Made by a program: the position numbers and the translations under genes | Origin: Frankia alni ACN14a | GTDB lineage: Bacteria; Actinomycetota; Actinomycetes; Frankiales; Frankiaceae | Direction: 5' to 3' | Assembly: GCF_000058485.1 (NCBI RefSeq) | Contig: NC_008278.1 | Coordinates: forward strand, 4,024,962 to 4,088,961 | Length of the DNA: 64,000 nucleotides | Part shown: one piece after another, positions 42,988-51,721 of the stretch | Layout: each line of letters opens with the position of its first letter | Numbering within the stretch: the stretch's first letter is position 1 | Notes under the pieces: model-generated | Told to the model about the DNA's origin: nothing | The model's database searches: none | What the model saw: only the letters and a program-made list of their open reading frames with translations

Positions 42988-43916
42988 GATTCGCCGTCCA
43001 GCATGCCGTGGCCGATCCTGCCTGGTCGCCGCGGATCCTCACCCCGGACGCGGTGACCGGCTTCGCGCGGGCCGCGGAGGAGTCGGGTTTCGCCGCGCTG
43101 GGGTTCAGCGACCATCCCGCGCCGTCGGCGCGCTGGGTCGACTCCGGCGGGGAGGGCAGCGCCGACCCGCTGGTGTCGCTGGCCTTCTGCGCGGCGGTGA
43201 CCAGCCGCATCCGCCTGTTCACCTGGGCGCTGGTGGCGCCCTACCGCAGCCCGCTGCTGACCGCCCACCAGGTGGCGACGCTCGACGCGCTGTCCGCCGG
43301 GCGCCTGACGCTGACCCTCGGCGCGGGCTACCTGCGCTCGGAGTTCGGCGCGCTCGGCGTCGACTTCGACGGCCGGCTCGCCGCGTTCGACGAGACGGTG
43401 GACGTGCTGCGCGCGAGCTGGGAGCAGCCGAGGCTGACCCACAGCGGCGCGCTGCTGCAGACCCGCGGCACCAACATCCAGCCGCGGGTCGTCCAGCAGC
43501 CGCACCCGCCGCTGTGGCTGCACGGCAACAGCGCCTGGGGGCGGGAGCGGGCCGTCCGCTACGGGCAGGGCGTCGTCACGCTGCTCACGAACGACACCCT
43601 GGCCCGCACGATCCGCACGGCGGCGGTGCCCGGCGTCGACGGGTTCACCCGGGTCGTCGACGACGTCCGCGCCCGGCTGGACGCGGCCGGGCGCCCGCGC
43701 GACGCCGTCGACGTGGTGGCCACCGGCATGTGGCCGCAGCTCGACGCCCGCCAGGGCTGGGACGCGGCGGCCATGCTCGACGACGTCGCGACCTACGCCA
43801 AGCTCGGCGCGGACTGGATCGTCATCGCGGTCTGCGGCGACGACCCCGCCGCGGCCGAGGACACCGTGCGCCGCTTCGGCGAGGAGATCGTCGCCCACGC
43901 CGCGGACCCGGTGTAG
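42984..43916 (+). CDS. LLM-class F420-dependent oxidoreductase
   Basis: 310 residues, ATG overlapping the previous stop. Luciferase-like TIM barrel: FARAAEESGFAALGFSDHPA, RIRLFTWALVAPYRSPLLTA, LDALSAGRLTLTLGAGYLRSE, PHPPLWLHGNS. The pattern matches the TIGR03619-type group of F420-linked enzymes. With the PPOX and SDR genes it forms a three-gene operon. Likely a hydride transfer on a small hydrophobic substrate; details unknown. Confidence 0.88.
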   Translation: MRFAVQHAVADPAWSPRILTPDAVTGFARAAEESGFAALGFSDHPAPSARWVDSGGEGSADPLVSLAFCAAVTSRIRLFTWALVAPYRSPLLTAHQVATLDALSAGRLTLTLGAGYLRSEFGALGVDFDGRLAAFDETVDVLRASWEQPRLTHSGALLQTRGTNIQPRVVQQPHPPLWLHGNSAWGRERAVRYGQGVVTLLTNDTLARTIRTAAVPGVDGFTRVVDDVRARLDAAGRPRDAVDVVATGMWPQLDARQGWDAAAMLDDVATYAKLGADWIVIAVCGDDPAAAEDTVRRFGEEIVAHAADPV

Positions 43917-43919
43917 CCC

Positions 43920-44846
43920 GTGTCGGGTCTGTGCGCGGGTCGGGTGGTGATCGTCACGGGGGGCGGCAACGGGATCGGGCGGGCGCATGCGCTGGCGTTC
44001 GCCGCCGAGGGTGCCCGGGTGGTCGTCAACGATCTCGGCTGCGACCGAACCGGCCGCGGTCGCGACGACGGGCCCGCGGCCGCCGTCGTCGAGGAGATCC
44101 GCGCGGCCGGCGGGCAGGCGGTGGCGAACAGCGACGACGTCGCCGACTTCGCCGGGGCCGGGCGCCTCGTCGCCCAGGCGGTCGAGACGTTCGGGGGCCT
44201 CGACGTTCTGGTGAACAACGCCGGGATCCTGCGCGACCGCACCCTGGTCAACATGACCGAGACGGAGTGGGACACCGTCGTGCGGGTGCACCTCAAGGGC
44301 ACCTTCGCCCCGACGCACCATGCCGGCGTCTACTGGCGCGACGAGCATTCCGCCGGGCGAGGGCGGGCCGGGCGCGTCGTCAACACCAGTTCGCCGTCGG
44401 GGTTGTTCGGCAACATCGGCCAGACGAACTACGGCGCCGCCAAGACCGCCATCGCCGGGTTCACCATCACGGCCGCGTTGGAACTCGCCCGCTACGGCGT
44501 GACCGTGAACGCGATCGCTCCGCTCGCGCTGACCCGGATGACCGACGGTCTCACCGGCGACCTGCCCGAGGCGCAGGCGGCGAGGATGACCCCCGGGCAC
44601 ATCGCGCCCCTGGTGGTCTGGCTGGGCAGCGAGGCGTCGGCCGGAGTGACCGGCCGGGTGTTCGCCGTCGTCGGCGGCAGCATCACCGTGTTGGAGGGCT
44701 GGGTGGCCGGCCCGGCCGTCGACCTCGACGGCGTCTGGGACCCGGGCGCGCTCGGCGAGGTCATCCCCGACCTGGTCCGCGCCGCCGCCCCGAACGCCGA
44801 CCTGACCGGCACCCGTCCCCCGCGTGACGCGTCCACCCACCACTGA
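43920..44846 (+). CDS. Short-chain dehydrogenase/reductase (17-beta-HSD4/FabG-like)
   Basis: 308 residues, GTG start 3 bp after the LLM stop. Classical SDR: VTGGGNGIGRAHALAFAAEG binds the cofactor, VNDLGCDRTGRG is the longer loop of the HSD17B4-type hydroxyacyl-CoA dehydrogenases, NNAG is present in VLVNNAGILRD, and the catalytic set is SSPSGLFGNIGQTNYGAAK (Ser, Tyr, Lys). Substrates of this subgroup are 3-hydroxyacyl-CoA or steroid-like. Last gene of the PPOX–LLM–SDR operon. Confidence 0.9.
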   Translation: MSGLCAGRVVIVTGGGNGIGRAHALAFAAEGARVVVNDLGCDRTGRGRDDGPAAAVVEEIRAAGGQAVANSDDVADFAGAGRLVAQAVETFGGLDVLVNNAGILRDRTLVNMTETEWDTVVRVHLKGTFAPTHHAGVYWRDEHSAGRGRAGRVVNTSSPSGLFGNIGQTNYGAAKTAIAGFTITAALELARYGVTVNAIAPLALTRMTDGLTGDLPEAQAARMTPGHIAPLVVWLGSEASAGVTGRVFAVVGGSITVLEGWVAGPAVDLDGVWDPGALGEVIPDLVRAAAPNADLTGTRPPRDASTHH

Positions 44847-44988
44847 GCCGCCCCCGTGCCCGTCGCCCGCGTGACGCCCACCCACCGCTGATCCCGCCCG
44901 CGCCGAGGTGGCCGGCCGGTCGGCGCCGGCCCGCGCTGAGCCAGCCCGCCGGCGCCGACGACACGACAGGGTCCGACCGCACCACCGA

Positions 44989-45034
44989 GATGATCACCGG
45001 CAGGCCAGCTCGTCAACACTGTTGATTATCTTGT
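44989..45034 (+). repeat. GTTGATTATCTTG element, copy D
   Basis: GATGATCACC, spacer, GTCAAC-ACT-GTTGATTATCTTGTGG. It lies in the convergent spacer between the SDR and TetR genes, which otherwise shows nothing. Same orientation as copies A-C. Confidence 0.9.
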
Positions 45035-45150
45035 GGGTGGGGACGGGGACTGCGGTGCGTTGTGCACCATCGCCGGGCCGGACCGGACAGAACGCACCGC
45101 AACCGACCCGGCCGTGTTCGGCCGGGTGATCACTGTGGCGACGGGGGCCG

Positions 45151-45816
45151 TCAGACGGTGCCGTCGAGGAGGCGTTGCAGGCCCGGCGCGCACAGGTCGA
45201 CGATCCGGTCGCGTTCGGCGACGCTGATCGCCTCGGTATGCACGATCTTGCGCAGGACGCCGAGGCCGAGCAGGTGGGCGAGGACGAGCTCGGCGCGCAG
45301 GGCGGCATCCGGGCCGGTCAGCCGCGAGCGCAGCCGGGCGACGACCTGATCGCGGAAGTTGTCCCGTAGCAGGGTCGCGTGCTCGCCGTGCTGGAGCGCG
45401 AACGCGACCCGGATGAGCGGGTCGCGGCGCTGCTCGTGCGCGTCGAGCAGGGCGTGCAGCAGGTGGCGGCCGAGGTCGGGCAGCGGCGCGTCGAGCAGCC
45501 GGTCGATCTCGTCGCCGAACCGGGCGACCCGCGCGAAGAGCTGCTCCTTGCTGCCGAAGTACTTCAGGACCAGCGGAGCGCTCACCCCGGCGTCCGCCGC
45601 GATCGCCTTGAGCGTGATGGCGGCGTAGGGCTGGCGGGCGAACGCCCGGCGGGCCGCCGCGATGATCGCCTCGCGGCTGACCTCGGCGTCTCCCCGCGTC
45701 CGGCTTCGCCCCCCGGACGCTGCCCCCGTCCCGGACGATGCTGCCACCGGGGCCGATGCCCCCACCGGGGCCGATGCTGCCGGACGACTGTGGGCGGTGG
45801 TCGAGGGGCTCGTCAT
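45151..45816 (-). CDS. TetR-family transcription regulator
   Basis: 221 residues, ATG behind GGAGGA. After about 45 low-complexity residues comes the DNA-binding domain: SREAIIAAARRAFARQPYAA, ITLKAIAADAGVSAPLVLKY with the recognition helix, FGSKEQLFARV. The ligand domain fits TetR_C-type regulators (LRDNFRDQVVARLRSRL). It lies 273 bp downstream of the MFS pump gene on the same strand and is the natural candidate to bind the palindromes at 47701-47741 in front of the pump gene. The spacer itself has no copy of that site. Confidence 0.88.
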   Translation of the reverse strand: MTSPSTTAHSRPAASAPVGASAPVAASSGTGAASGGRSRTRGDAEVSREAIIAAARRAFARQPYAAITLKAIAADAGVSAPLVLKYFGSKEQLFARVARFGDEIDRLLDAPLPDLGRHLLHALLDAHEQRRDPLIRVAFALQHGEHATLLRDNFRDQVVARLRSRLTGPDAALRAELVLAHLLGLGVLRKIVHTEAISVAERDRIVDLCAPGLQRLLDGTV

Positions 45817-46089
45817 GATTCAGTCCTCCGCCCATCCCGGGATGCACCGGACATCCCCGGCCGGGACGCCCGAGCCTGCACGCTACCGCTCACCGGCGCC
45901 GCACCGTGCTCGCCCCGGCACCGTCGGGTCCTCCCGGACCCCGCCTCCTCGCCGACCCCGCGTCCTCACGGCGCCGCCCACCTCGGGTCACCCTGGCCTC
46001 GCCACGCTCTACCCCGCCACGCTGACCCCGTCGCCCGGACCCCGTCACCATGGCTCTGTGGCCATACCCCTGCAGGTCCTGGCCCATGG

Positions 46090-47649
46090 TCAGCGCGACG
46101 TGGTGACCGAGGTCGCGGCGGCCGGGACGGGCTCCCCCAACGGGACGTCGCCGCCGCGGGCCGCGTCCCCGGTCCGCGACGGGCCGGCGGGCTGCCCAGG
46201 CGCGGCCACGTCGGCGCGGCCGCGGGTGGGCACCAGGCAGCCCACTGCGAGGGCGAGCGCGCCCACCACGCCGGCCATCGCGAAAACGGTCTGGAAGGCG
46301 CCCAGGCTCGGCACCGCCCCGGCGGAGGTCGTCATCGTGAGGTGGCTGAGCAGCGCGGCGACCGCGGCACTGCACATCGCCTGCCCGACCGTGCGCAGCA
46401 GGACGTTGAGGCCGTTGGCCGCGGCCGTCTGCGTGCGGGGAACCGCGTTCATGATGAGCATCGGCATGGCCGAGTAGGCCAGCGCCGTCCCGGCGGCGAC
46501 CACCGCCGCACCGACCACGATCATCGGCAGGTTCTCGCTGGTGAACATGCGCAGCAGGTAGCCGAACACGAGGGCGCATGTGCCGAGCAGCAGCGTGATC
46601 CGCGGGCCACGGGAGGCGGTGATCCGCGCGGCGACCGGCGACAGGGCGAACATCGCCACGCCGCCGGGCAGCAGGCACAGGCCGCTGGCGAACACCGACA
46701 GGCCGAGGCCGTAGCCGGTCTCCTTCGGCACCTGGACGAGCTGGGCGGTGGACAGCGAGTTGGCGTAGAAGGAGAAGCCGACCAGCAGTGCCGCCGCGTT
46801 CGGGGCGAGCACCGCGGGCCGGCGCGCCAGGCGCAGGTCGACCAGCGGGTCGGCGACCCGAAGCTGCCAGCGGGCCCAGCCGATGAAGATCACCACCGCG
46901 GCGAGGATCAGGCCGCCGAAGCGCGGGCTGGTGAAGCCCCAGTCGGCCGCCTTGGACAGTGCCAGCAGCAGGCACAGCAGGCCGAGGGCCAGCCCGACCG
47001 CGCCGGGAATGTCGAAGCGGGCGGGGGCACGGACCTTCGACTCGCGCACGAGCAGCCCGGCGAGGATCAGATCGGCCAGGCCGAGCCCGCCGGTGACCCA
47101 GAACATCACGTGCCAGTCGGCGAACTGGATGATCAGGGAGGCGAACGGGACGCCGAGCGCCGCGCCGATGCCGACGGTGGCGCTCATCAGCGCGACCGCC
47201 GACCCGACCCGCTCGGGTGGCAGCTCGTCGCGCAGGATGCTGATCGACAGCGGCACCACCGCGAGGCAGGCGCCCTGCAGACCGCGGGCCGGGATCAGCA
47301 GCCAGATGTTCGACGTCAGCGCACACAGGACCGACCCGGTGGTCAGCATCCCGAGCGCGACCAGCAGCATCCGCCGCTTGCCGAAGATGTCCCCCGCCCG
47401 GCCGAACAGCGGCGTGACCACCGCGCCGACGAGCAGAGTGACGGTGAGCAGCCAGCTCACGTTGGACGCCGACGCGCCGGTGAGCCGAGGCAGGTCGGGC
47501 AGCAACGGCACGATCGAGACCTGCGAGATCGCGGTGAGGATGCCGCCGACGCCCAGCACGGCGCTGAGCTCCCGGGAGCGTCCCCCGCCCGCCGCGGGGG
47601 CCTCCTTCGCGGACGCGGCGCGGACCGGATGCACGGCAGGCTCGTCCAC
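46090..47649 (-). CDS. MFS drug-efflux transporter (DHA2, EmrB/QacA type, 14 segments)
   Basis: 519 residues, GTG start at 47649. A proton-driven exporter. Hydrophobic segments begin with LSAVLGVGGILTAISQVSIV; the loop 2-3 motif is PLFGRAGDIFGKRRMLLVAL, and the segment-5 block LQGACLAVVPLSISILRDELP fits the DHA2 group. About 14 spans can be counted. Substrate unknown. Upstream, at 47701-47741, stands a double palindrome that looks like a repressor operator, and a TetR gene follows downstream, so drug-induced derepression is likely. Confidence 0.9.
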   Translation of the reverse strand: MDEPAVHPVRAASAKEAPAAGGGRSRELSAVLGVGGILTAISQVSIVPLLPDLPRLTGASASNVSWLLTVTLLVGAVVTPLFGRAGDIFGKRRMLLVALGMLTTGSVLCALTSNIWLLIPARGLQGACLAVVPLSISILRDELPPERVGSAVALMSATVGIGAALGVPFASLIIQFADWHVMFWVTGGLGLADLILAGLLVRESKVRAPARFDIPGAVGLALGLLCLLLALSKAADWGFTSPRFGGLILAAVVIFIGWARWQLRVADPLVDLRLARRPAVLAPNAAALLVGFSFYANSLSTAQLVQVPKETGYGLGLSVFASGLCLLPGGVAMFALSPVAARITASRGPRITLLLGTCALVFGYLLRMFTSENLPMIVVGAAVVAAGTALAYSAMPMLIMNAVPRTQTAAANGLNVLLRTVGQAMCSAAVAALLSHLTMTTSAGAVPSLGAFQTVFAMAGVVGALALAVGCLVPTRGRADVAAPGQPAGPSRTGDAARGGDVPLGEPVPAAATSVTTSR

Positions 47650-47700
47650 GTGACTCCTTGACAGATCGGCAGGACATGATCGCGAGGGTGGCGGCTCGCC

Positions 47701-47741
47701 GGTGAACCGCCGTTCACCAGCATAGTGAACGGCGGTTCACC
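47701..47741. promoter_or_regulatory. Operator: two 16-bp palindromes in a 17-bp inverted repeat
   Basis: GGTGAACCGCCGTTCAC (47701-47717), a 7-nt centre, then GTGAACGGCGGTTCACC (47725-47741): a perfect 17-bp inverted repeat. Each arm is itself a dyad GTGAAC-N4-GTTCAC, the size of a TetR dimer site. So two sites lie 24 bp apart, 50-90 bp upstream of the MFS start. The likely binder is the TetR protein at 45151-45816. Confidence 0.85.
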
Positions 47742-48252
47742 AAAGCGAGCAGTGCCCTCGTGACGCCCGCCACCCGTCGCGATACGCAGACACGCAGGTG
47801 GGGCCCCATCCCTCGCCGCCGCCGCGGGGCTCTCCGACCGGCCGACGGGCCTCGATGCCCCCGTGCGGCGGAGCACTCCGGTGGCCACCCGGGGGCCACC
47901 GGCTCGCCTCAGACCGGCCACGACCGCCGTTGCCGCGAGACCCGGCCAACACCGGCCGACGATCATGGTGTTCACGGAACCACACCACGCCCCACAACCA
48001 CCGCCGCCAGCCCGCCGGCCCGCCGGCCCGCCCGGATTCCGGCCAGATTGAGGCCAGATCATGCCGAGGCTTCGGCACGGTTTTCCGGCCGAAAAGCGTG
48101 CCGAGACCTCGGCACGATTCCGTGCCCAGAAGATTACGTAAGGCTACGGACGAGGTGGGTGGCCGGCGGGCATTGCGCACTCGAGGCCACCTGGCACCGA
48201 GCCGCAGCATTCGGCCGGGCGCAGGGGTTGGCACGGCCACGGCGGGGTCCGC
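47742..48252. other. Gene-free 510 bp with a dispersed palindromic repeat
   Basis: No supported gene between the MFS promoter and the end of the xdhC-like gene. It contains the TGCCGAGG element (48041-48125); the rest is GC-rich with Arg/Pro shadow frames. Confidence 0.5.
48041..48125. repeat. TGCCGAGG/CTCGGCA element, copy 1
   Basis: It starts GGCCAGATTGAGGCCAGATC, continues ATGCCGAGGCTTCGGCACGG and ends with GTGCCGAGACCTCGGCACG. TGCCGAG and CTCGGCA occur in several inverted combinations, giving two nested hairpins around TTTTCCGGCCGAAAA. An 80% or so similar copy is at 58907-58990. Confidence 0.85.
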
Positions 48253-49734
48253 CTACGGGCCTGGCTGCTCGGACGGTGCGACCTGCTCGGACGGGACGCC
48301 GCGGTCGGCGTGCATGCGACCGTCGTCGGACGGGTCGCCCCGCTCGGCGTGGATGCGACCGCTGTCGGCCGATTCGCCCTGGTTCGCGTGGATGCGACCG
48401 TTGTCGGAGGTTTCGCCCCAGTCGGCGTGGATGCGACCGCTGGTGGCCCGCAGCGGGCGGCCGCTGCCACCCCAGCGGCTCTGGATGATCTCCGCGGCGA
48501 TCGAGACGGCCGTCTCCTCGGGCGTGCGCGAACCCAGGTCCAGTCCGATCGGGGAGTGCAGCCGCGCGAGGTCCTCTTCGGCGACACCGCAGTCCCGCAG
48601 GCGGCGCAATCGGTCGGCATGGGTGCGCCGCGACCCCATGGCGCCGACGTAGTGCGCCGGGGAGCGCAGCGCGGCGCGCAACACCGGGATGTCGAACTTC
48701 GGATCGTGGGTGAGCACGCAGATCACCGTGCGAGCGTCGACCGCCGCGCGGTGGAGGAAGGCCACCGGCCGTTCGCAGACCACCTCGTCGGCGTCGGGGA
48801 AACGCCGCGTGGTCGCGAACACCGGCCGGGCATCACACACCGTCACCCGGTAGCCGAGGAAGCGGCCCAGCCGCACCACCGCGGCGGCATAGTCGATCGC
48901 GCCGAAGACCAGCATCCGCGCCGGTGGGGCGAACGACTGGACGTACACGCCGATCGCGTCCGGCCGCCGCTGCCCCTGCGGCCCGTAGCGGCGCAGCCCA
49001 CTGCGACCGGCCGCCAGCAACCCGCGGGCATCGTCCACCGCGGCGACGTCAAGACCGGCGACCCCGGACGAACCGACCGTACGATCGGGCCACACCGCTA
49101 TCTGCCCGCCCAGCCCGCCTCCCCCGACGACGGTCAGCAGCGCCACGGTGTCGTCGGCGGCCAGCGCGGCAAGGACCGCGTCCAGCGCAACCCCCGCACG
49201 CCGCTGCTCGCCGGCCCCAACGTCGCGGGCCCCCACATCGCCGGACCGCACATCGCCGGCCCCCACATCAGCAGCCTCCACGTTGCCGTCGGCGGCACGG
49301 TCGGCGGCAGCGGCGACAGCCACCTCGCCGACGGCGTCGGGCCGGTCCACGCCGACGGCGTCGGGCCGGTCCACGCCGACGGCGTCGGGCCGGTCCACGT
49401 CTGCGGCGGCGAACGGGCCGCGGGCCGGGTACGGGACAAGGACCAGGTCGATGATCCCGCCGCAGGTCAGGCCGACAGCGAAGGCGTCGTCGTCGGAGAT
49501 GCCGTAACTCTCCAGGGCGGGGATGCCGGTGCGGATCGCCTCGGCCGCGGCCTCGTAGACCGCGCCCTCGACGCAGCCGCCGGACACGCTGCCGACGACC
49601 TCCCCGCCGGCGGCGACGGCCATGGCGGCGCCGGGCTGGCGGGGCGCGCTGCCCCGTACCCCGACGACGGTCGCCACCGCAAACCCGACCCCCTCGGCCC
49701 GCCAGCGCCGCAGCGCGTCGGCGATCTCGCGCAC
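48253..49734 (-). CDS. XdhC/CoxI-family protein (molybdenum hydroxylase maturation)
   Basis: About 493 residues from the GTG at 49734. XdhC proteins bind the sulfurated molybdenum cofactor and insert it into xanthine dehydrogenase-type enzymes. The first domain has TVVGVRGSAPRQPGAAMAV, GEVVGSVSGGCVEGAVYEAA and GLTCGGIIDLVL. The second, NAD-binding-like domain has LVFGAIDYAAAVVRLGRFLG, VCVLTHDPKFD-type VICVLTHDPKFDIPVL and ALRSPAHYVGAMGSRRTHADR. Between them are three exact eight-residue repeats (24-bp units), and after them about 65 residues of 16-residue GRIHA-type repeats. No molybdenum hydroxylase gene is in the window. Confidence 0.88.
   Translation of the reverse strand: MREIADALRRWRAEGVGFAVATVVGVRGSAPRQPGAAMAVAAGGEVVGSVSGGCVEGAVYEAAAEAIRTGIPALESYGISDDDAFAVGLTCGGIIDLVLVPYPARGPFAAADVDRPDAVGVDRPDAVGVDRPDAVGEVAVAAAADRAADGNVEAADVGAGDVRSGDVGARDVGAGEQRRAGVALDAVLAALAADDTVALLTVVGGGGLGGQIAVWPDRTVGSSGVAGLDVAAVDDARGLLAAGRSGLRRYGPQGQRRPDAIGVYVQSFAPPARMLVFGAIDYAAAVVRLGRFLGYRVTVCDARPVFATTRRFPDADEVVCERPVAFLHRAAVDARTVICVLTHDPKFDIPVLRAALRSPAHYVGAMGSRRTHADRLRRLRDCGVAEEDLARLHSPIGLDLGSRTPEETAVSIAAEIIQSRWGGSGRPLRATSGRIHADWGETSDNGRIHANQGESADSGRIHAERGDPSDDGRMHADRGVPSEQVAPSEQPGP
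48300..48440. repeat. Degenerate 48-bp in-frame repeats at the XdhC C-terminus
   Basis: Three to four units of about 48 bp encode GRIHADWGETSDN-type repeats. In DNA the word GTGGATGCGACC recurs. A second array, three 24-bp units, lies at about 49330-49400 in the same gene. Confidence 0.85.
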
Positions 49735-49782
49735 CGGCGCCACCCCCCTCCGCCGCCCGATCGACCCCCGAGCTGCACACAT

Positions 49783-50361
49783 GCCTGCCCACGGAGCCCC
49801 GCCGCCACCCTAGAACCCGAAACCGACCCGCGTGGAGACACCGTGACCCACGCCCCACCGACCCCACCGACCCCGCCGACCCCGCGCGCCCGGTCGACCT
49901 CGCACGACCCACCGACCAGTGGTGTCCACCGACCCCGTTCTCCCTACCGACCTTCCAGGCCCCGCTGACGGGGCGGCACTTCTGTCGGCGCAATGCCGGG
50001 CCACGCTCCCATGGTGATCTGACGGCTTGCCAGTGCCACGTGATCTGGACGTCGAGGTGTGGACGCTCGGACAGGTTTCGATCATGGTCCGTGCGCGGGC
50101 GGGTGGATGGCAGGAGGCGCGGCGGACGCGGGCGGATGGACGCGGGCGGATGGACGCGGGCGAACGCGGGCGGAACGGGCGGACGGGCGACGGGCGGGCC
50201 GGGTGCGGCGGTGGAGCGGACGAGAACTCTCCTCTGCGGCGCGACAGCGGTAGCGTTCGGCCACCGGGTATTGCGCGAAAACAGCCACGTCCGCGGCGAG
50301 ATCACCCGTATGCGGCGGCGCGGGCGCGCGTGGCTTACTGTCCGTCAACAAGGGAGCACGT
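49783..50361. other. Divergent region upstream of the crotonase gene
   Basis: About 580 bp without a supported gene between the divergent xdhC-like and crotonase genes. At 50095-50215 there is a run of GGCGGATGGACGCGG-type degenerate repeats. The crotonase ribosome-binding site AAGGGAG ends this region. Confidence 0.4.
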
Positions 50362-51126
50362 ATGTCCGACGAAGTTCTGGTCGAACACGCCGACGGGGTC
50401 ACCGTCATCACGATCAACCGCCCGCAGGCGCGCAACGCCGTGAACCGCGCCGTGTCCGAGGGGGTCGCCGCCGCCCTCGACGAGTTCGAGTCCCGCAAGG
50501 ACCTGACCGTGGCGATCATCACGGGCGCGGGCGGCACGTTCTGCTCGGGGATGGACCTCAAGGCGTTCCTGCGCGGCGAGAACGTCGCCATTGAGGGCCG
50601 AGGCCTGGCCGGCATCACGCTGACACCGCCGCGCAAGCCGATCATCGCCGCGGTCGAGGGCTTCGCCCTGGCCGGTGGGTGCGAGGTCGTGCTGGCCTGC
50701 GACCTGGTCGTCGCCGCCGAGAACGCCGCCTTCGGCATCCCGGAGGTCAAGCGGAGCCTCGTCGCCGGGGCCGGTGGCCTGCTGCGCCTGCCCAAGCGCA
50801 TCCCCTACCAGGTCGCCATGGAGCTGGCGCTGACCGGCGACCAGCTCTCCGCCGTCGACGCCCACCGCTACGGCCTGGTCAACGTGCTGACCCCGGTCGG
50901 TGAGGCGCTGGCCGGCGCCCGGGCGCTCGCCGCCCGGATCGCGGCGAACGGCCCGCTGGCCGTGGCCGCGACCAAGGAGATCCTCGCGTCGGCGTCCTCC
51001 TGGCCGGCGGACGAGGCGTTCGACCGCCAGGCGGAGATCATGAATCCGGTGTTCGCCTCCGCGGACGCCAAGGAGGGCGCGTTGGCGTTCGCCGAGAAGC
51101 GGGCGCCGGTCTGGCGCGGCGAGTGA
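50362..51126 (+). CDS. Enoyl-CoA hydratase/isomerase-family protein (crotonase)
   Basis: 254 residues, ATG behind AAGGGAG. Crotonase fold: TVITINRPQARNAVN, ITGAGGTFCSGMDLKAF with the first oxyanion-hole strand, KPIIAAVEGFALAGGCEVVLACD with the second, and FGIPEVKRSLVAGAGGLLRL with the Glu of the catalytic pair. One catalytic Glu (E in PEVKR) is clear, but the other position in GGCEVV also carries Glu, so hydratase activity is plausible. Acyl-CoA beta-oxidation or a dedicated degradation route is likely; no partner genes are adjacent. Confidence 0.9.
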   Translation: MSDEVLVEHADGVTVITINRPQARNAVNRAVSEGVAAALDEFESRKDLTVAIITGAGGTFCSGMDLKAFLRGENVAIEGRGLAGITLTPPRKPIIAAVEGFALAGGCEVVLACDLVVAAENAAFGIPEVKRSLVAGAGGLLRLPKRIPYQVAMELALTGDQLSAVDAHRYGLVNVLTPVGEALAGARALAARIAANGPLAVAATKEILASASSWPADEAFDRQAEIMNPVFASADAKEGALAFAEKRAPVWRGE

Positions 51127-51721
51127 CCCTCGCCCGGCGAGGGAACTGACGGCGCGCGGCGGCCGCGGGCGGACACTTCCTCACTCCGCGCGGCCGCCGC
51201 GCACGTGCGGACGACGGAGCCGAGCAGCGCCAACGCGGGCCGGCGGACGGCGGACGGCGCGGACGGGCCGCCGGCGGCGGCGAGAGTGCGGCGACGCACC
51301 CACGCCGACGGCGAGCCGAGTTGGCGGCGGGCCGAGTCGGCGGCGAAGCGAGTCGGCGGCGAGCCGAACGGCGGCCGGGCGGCTTGCACGGCTGCCTTGA
51401 GTCACCACGATGGAGCCGATCGCGCCCGCGGGCGGGGACGCTGCGCCCGCTGCACACTACGCGCAGGTGCCGGCGGACACCTAGGACCACCAGGCATGAC
51501 CCCACAAAGGTGTGCTCGGTATTGTGCTCAGCTGTGGACATTTTACGGTAATGTCCCCGCCTCGGGCACGTGCCTGTTGTCACAGGCAGTGAACATCGCA
51601 GTCGTGGTTCCGGCCAGGCGCACCCTGCTGCCGACGAGATCGGAGTCCGCGCGCACCGTTCGCTGATCGTCGCCCGTTCTCGTCGATCGTCCGCTGCCAG
51701 CCACCGAGGGGTTCGCTGCTT
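51127..51721. other. Long leader region of the orphan binding-protein gene
   Basis: About 595 bp without a supported gene. At 51310-51375 a GGCGGCGAGCCGA-type degenerate repeat occurs. Between 51490 and 51600 the sequence becomes AT-richer and holds several dyads, described separately; the promoter of the binding-protein gene is probably there. Confidence 0.4.
51536..51556. promoter_or_regulatory. Dyad GGACATT-N7-AATGTCC near the likely promoter
   Basis: GGACATT (51536-51542) and AATGTCC (51550-51556) are perfect inverted repeats around TTACGGT. Close by are the palindrome GGCACGTGCC (51560-51569) and CCTG-TTGTCA-CAGG. Upstream there is a direct repeat of TGTGCTC. These lie about 165 bp before the ATG of the binding-protein gene and could be an operator or an RNA leader. 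Confidence 0.45.
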
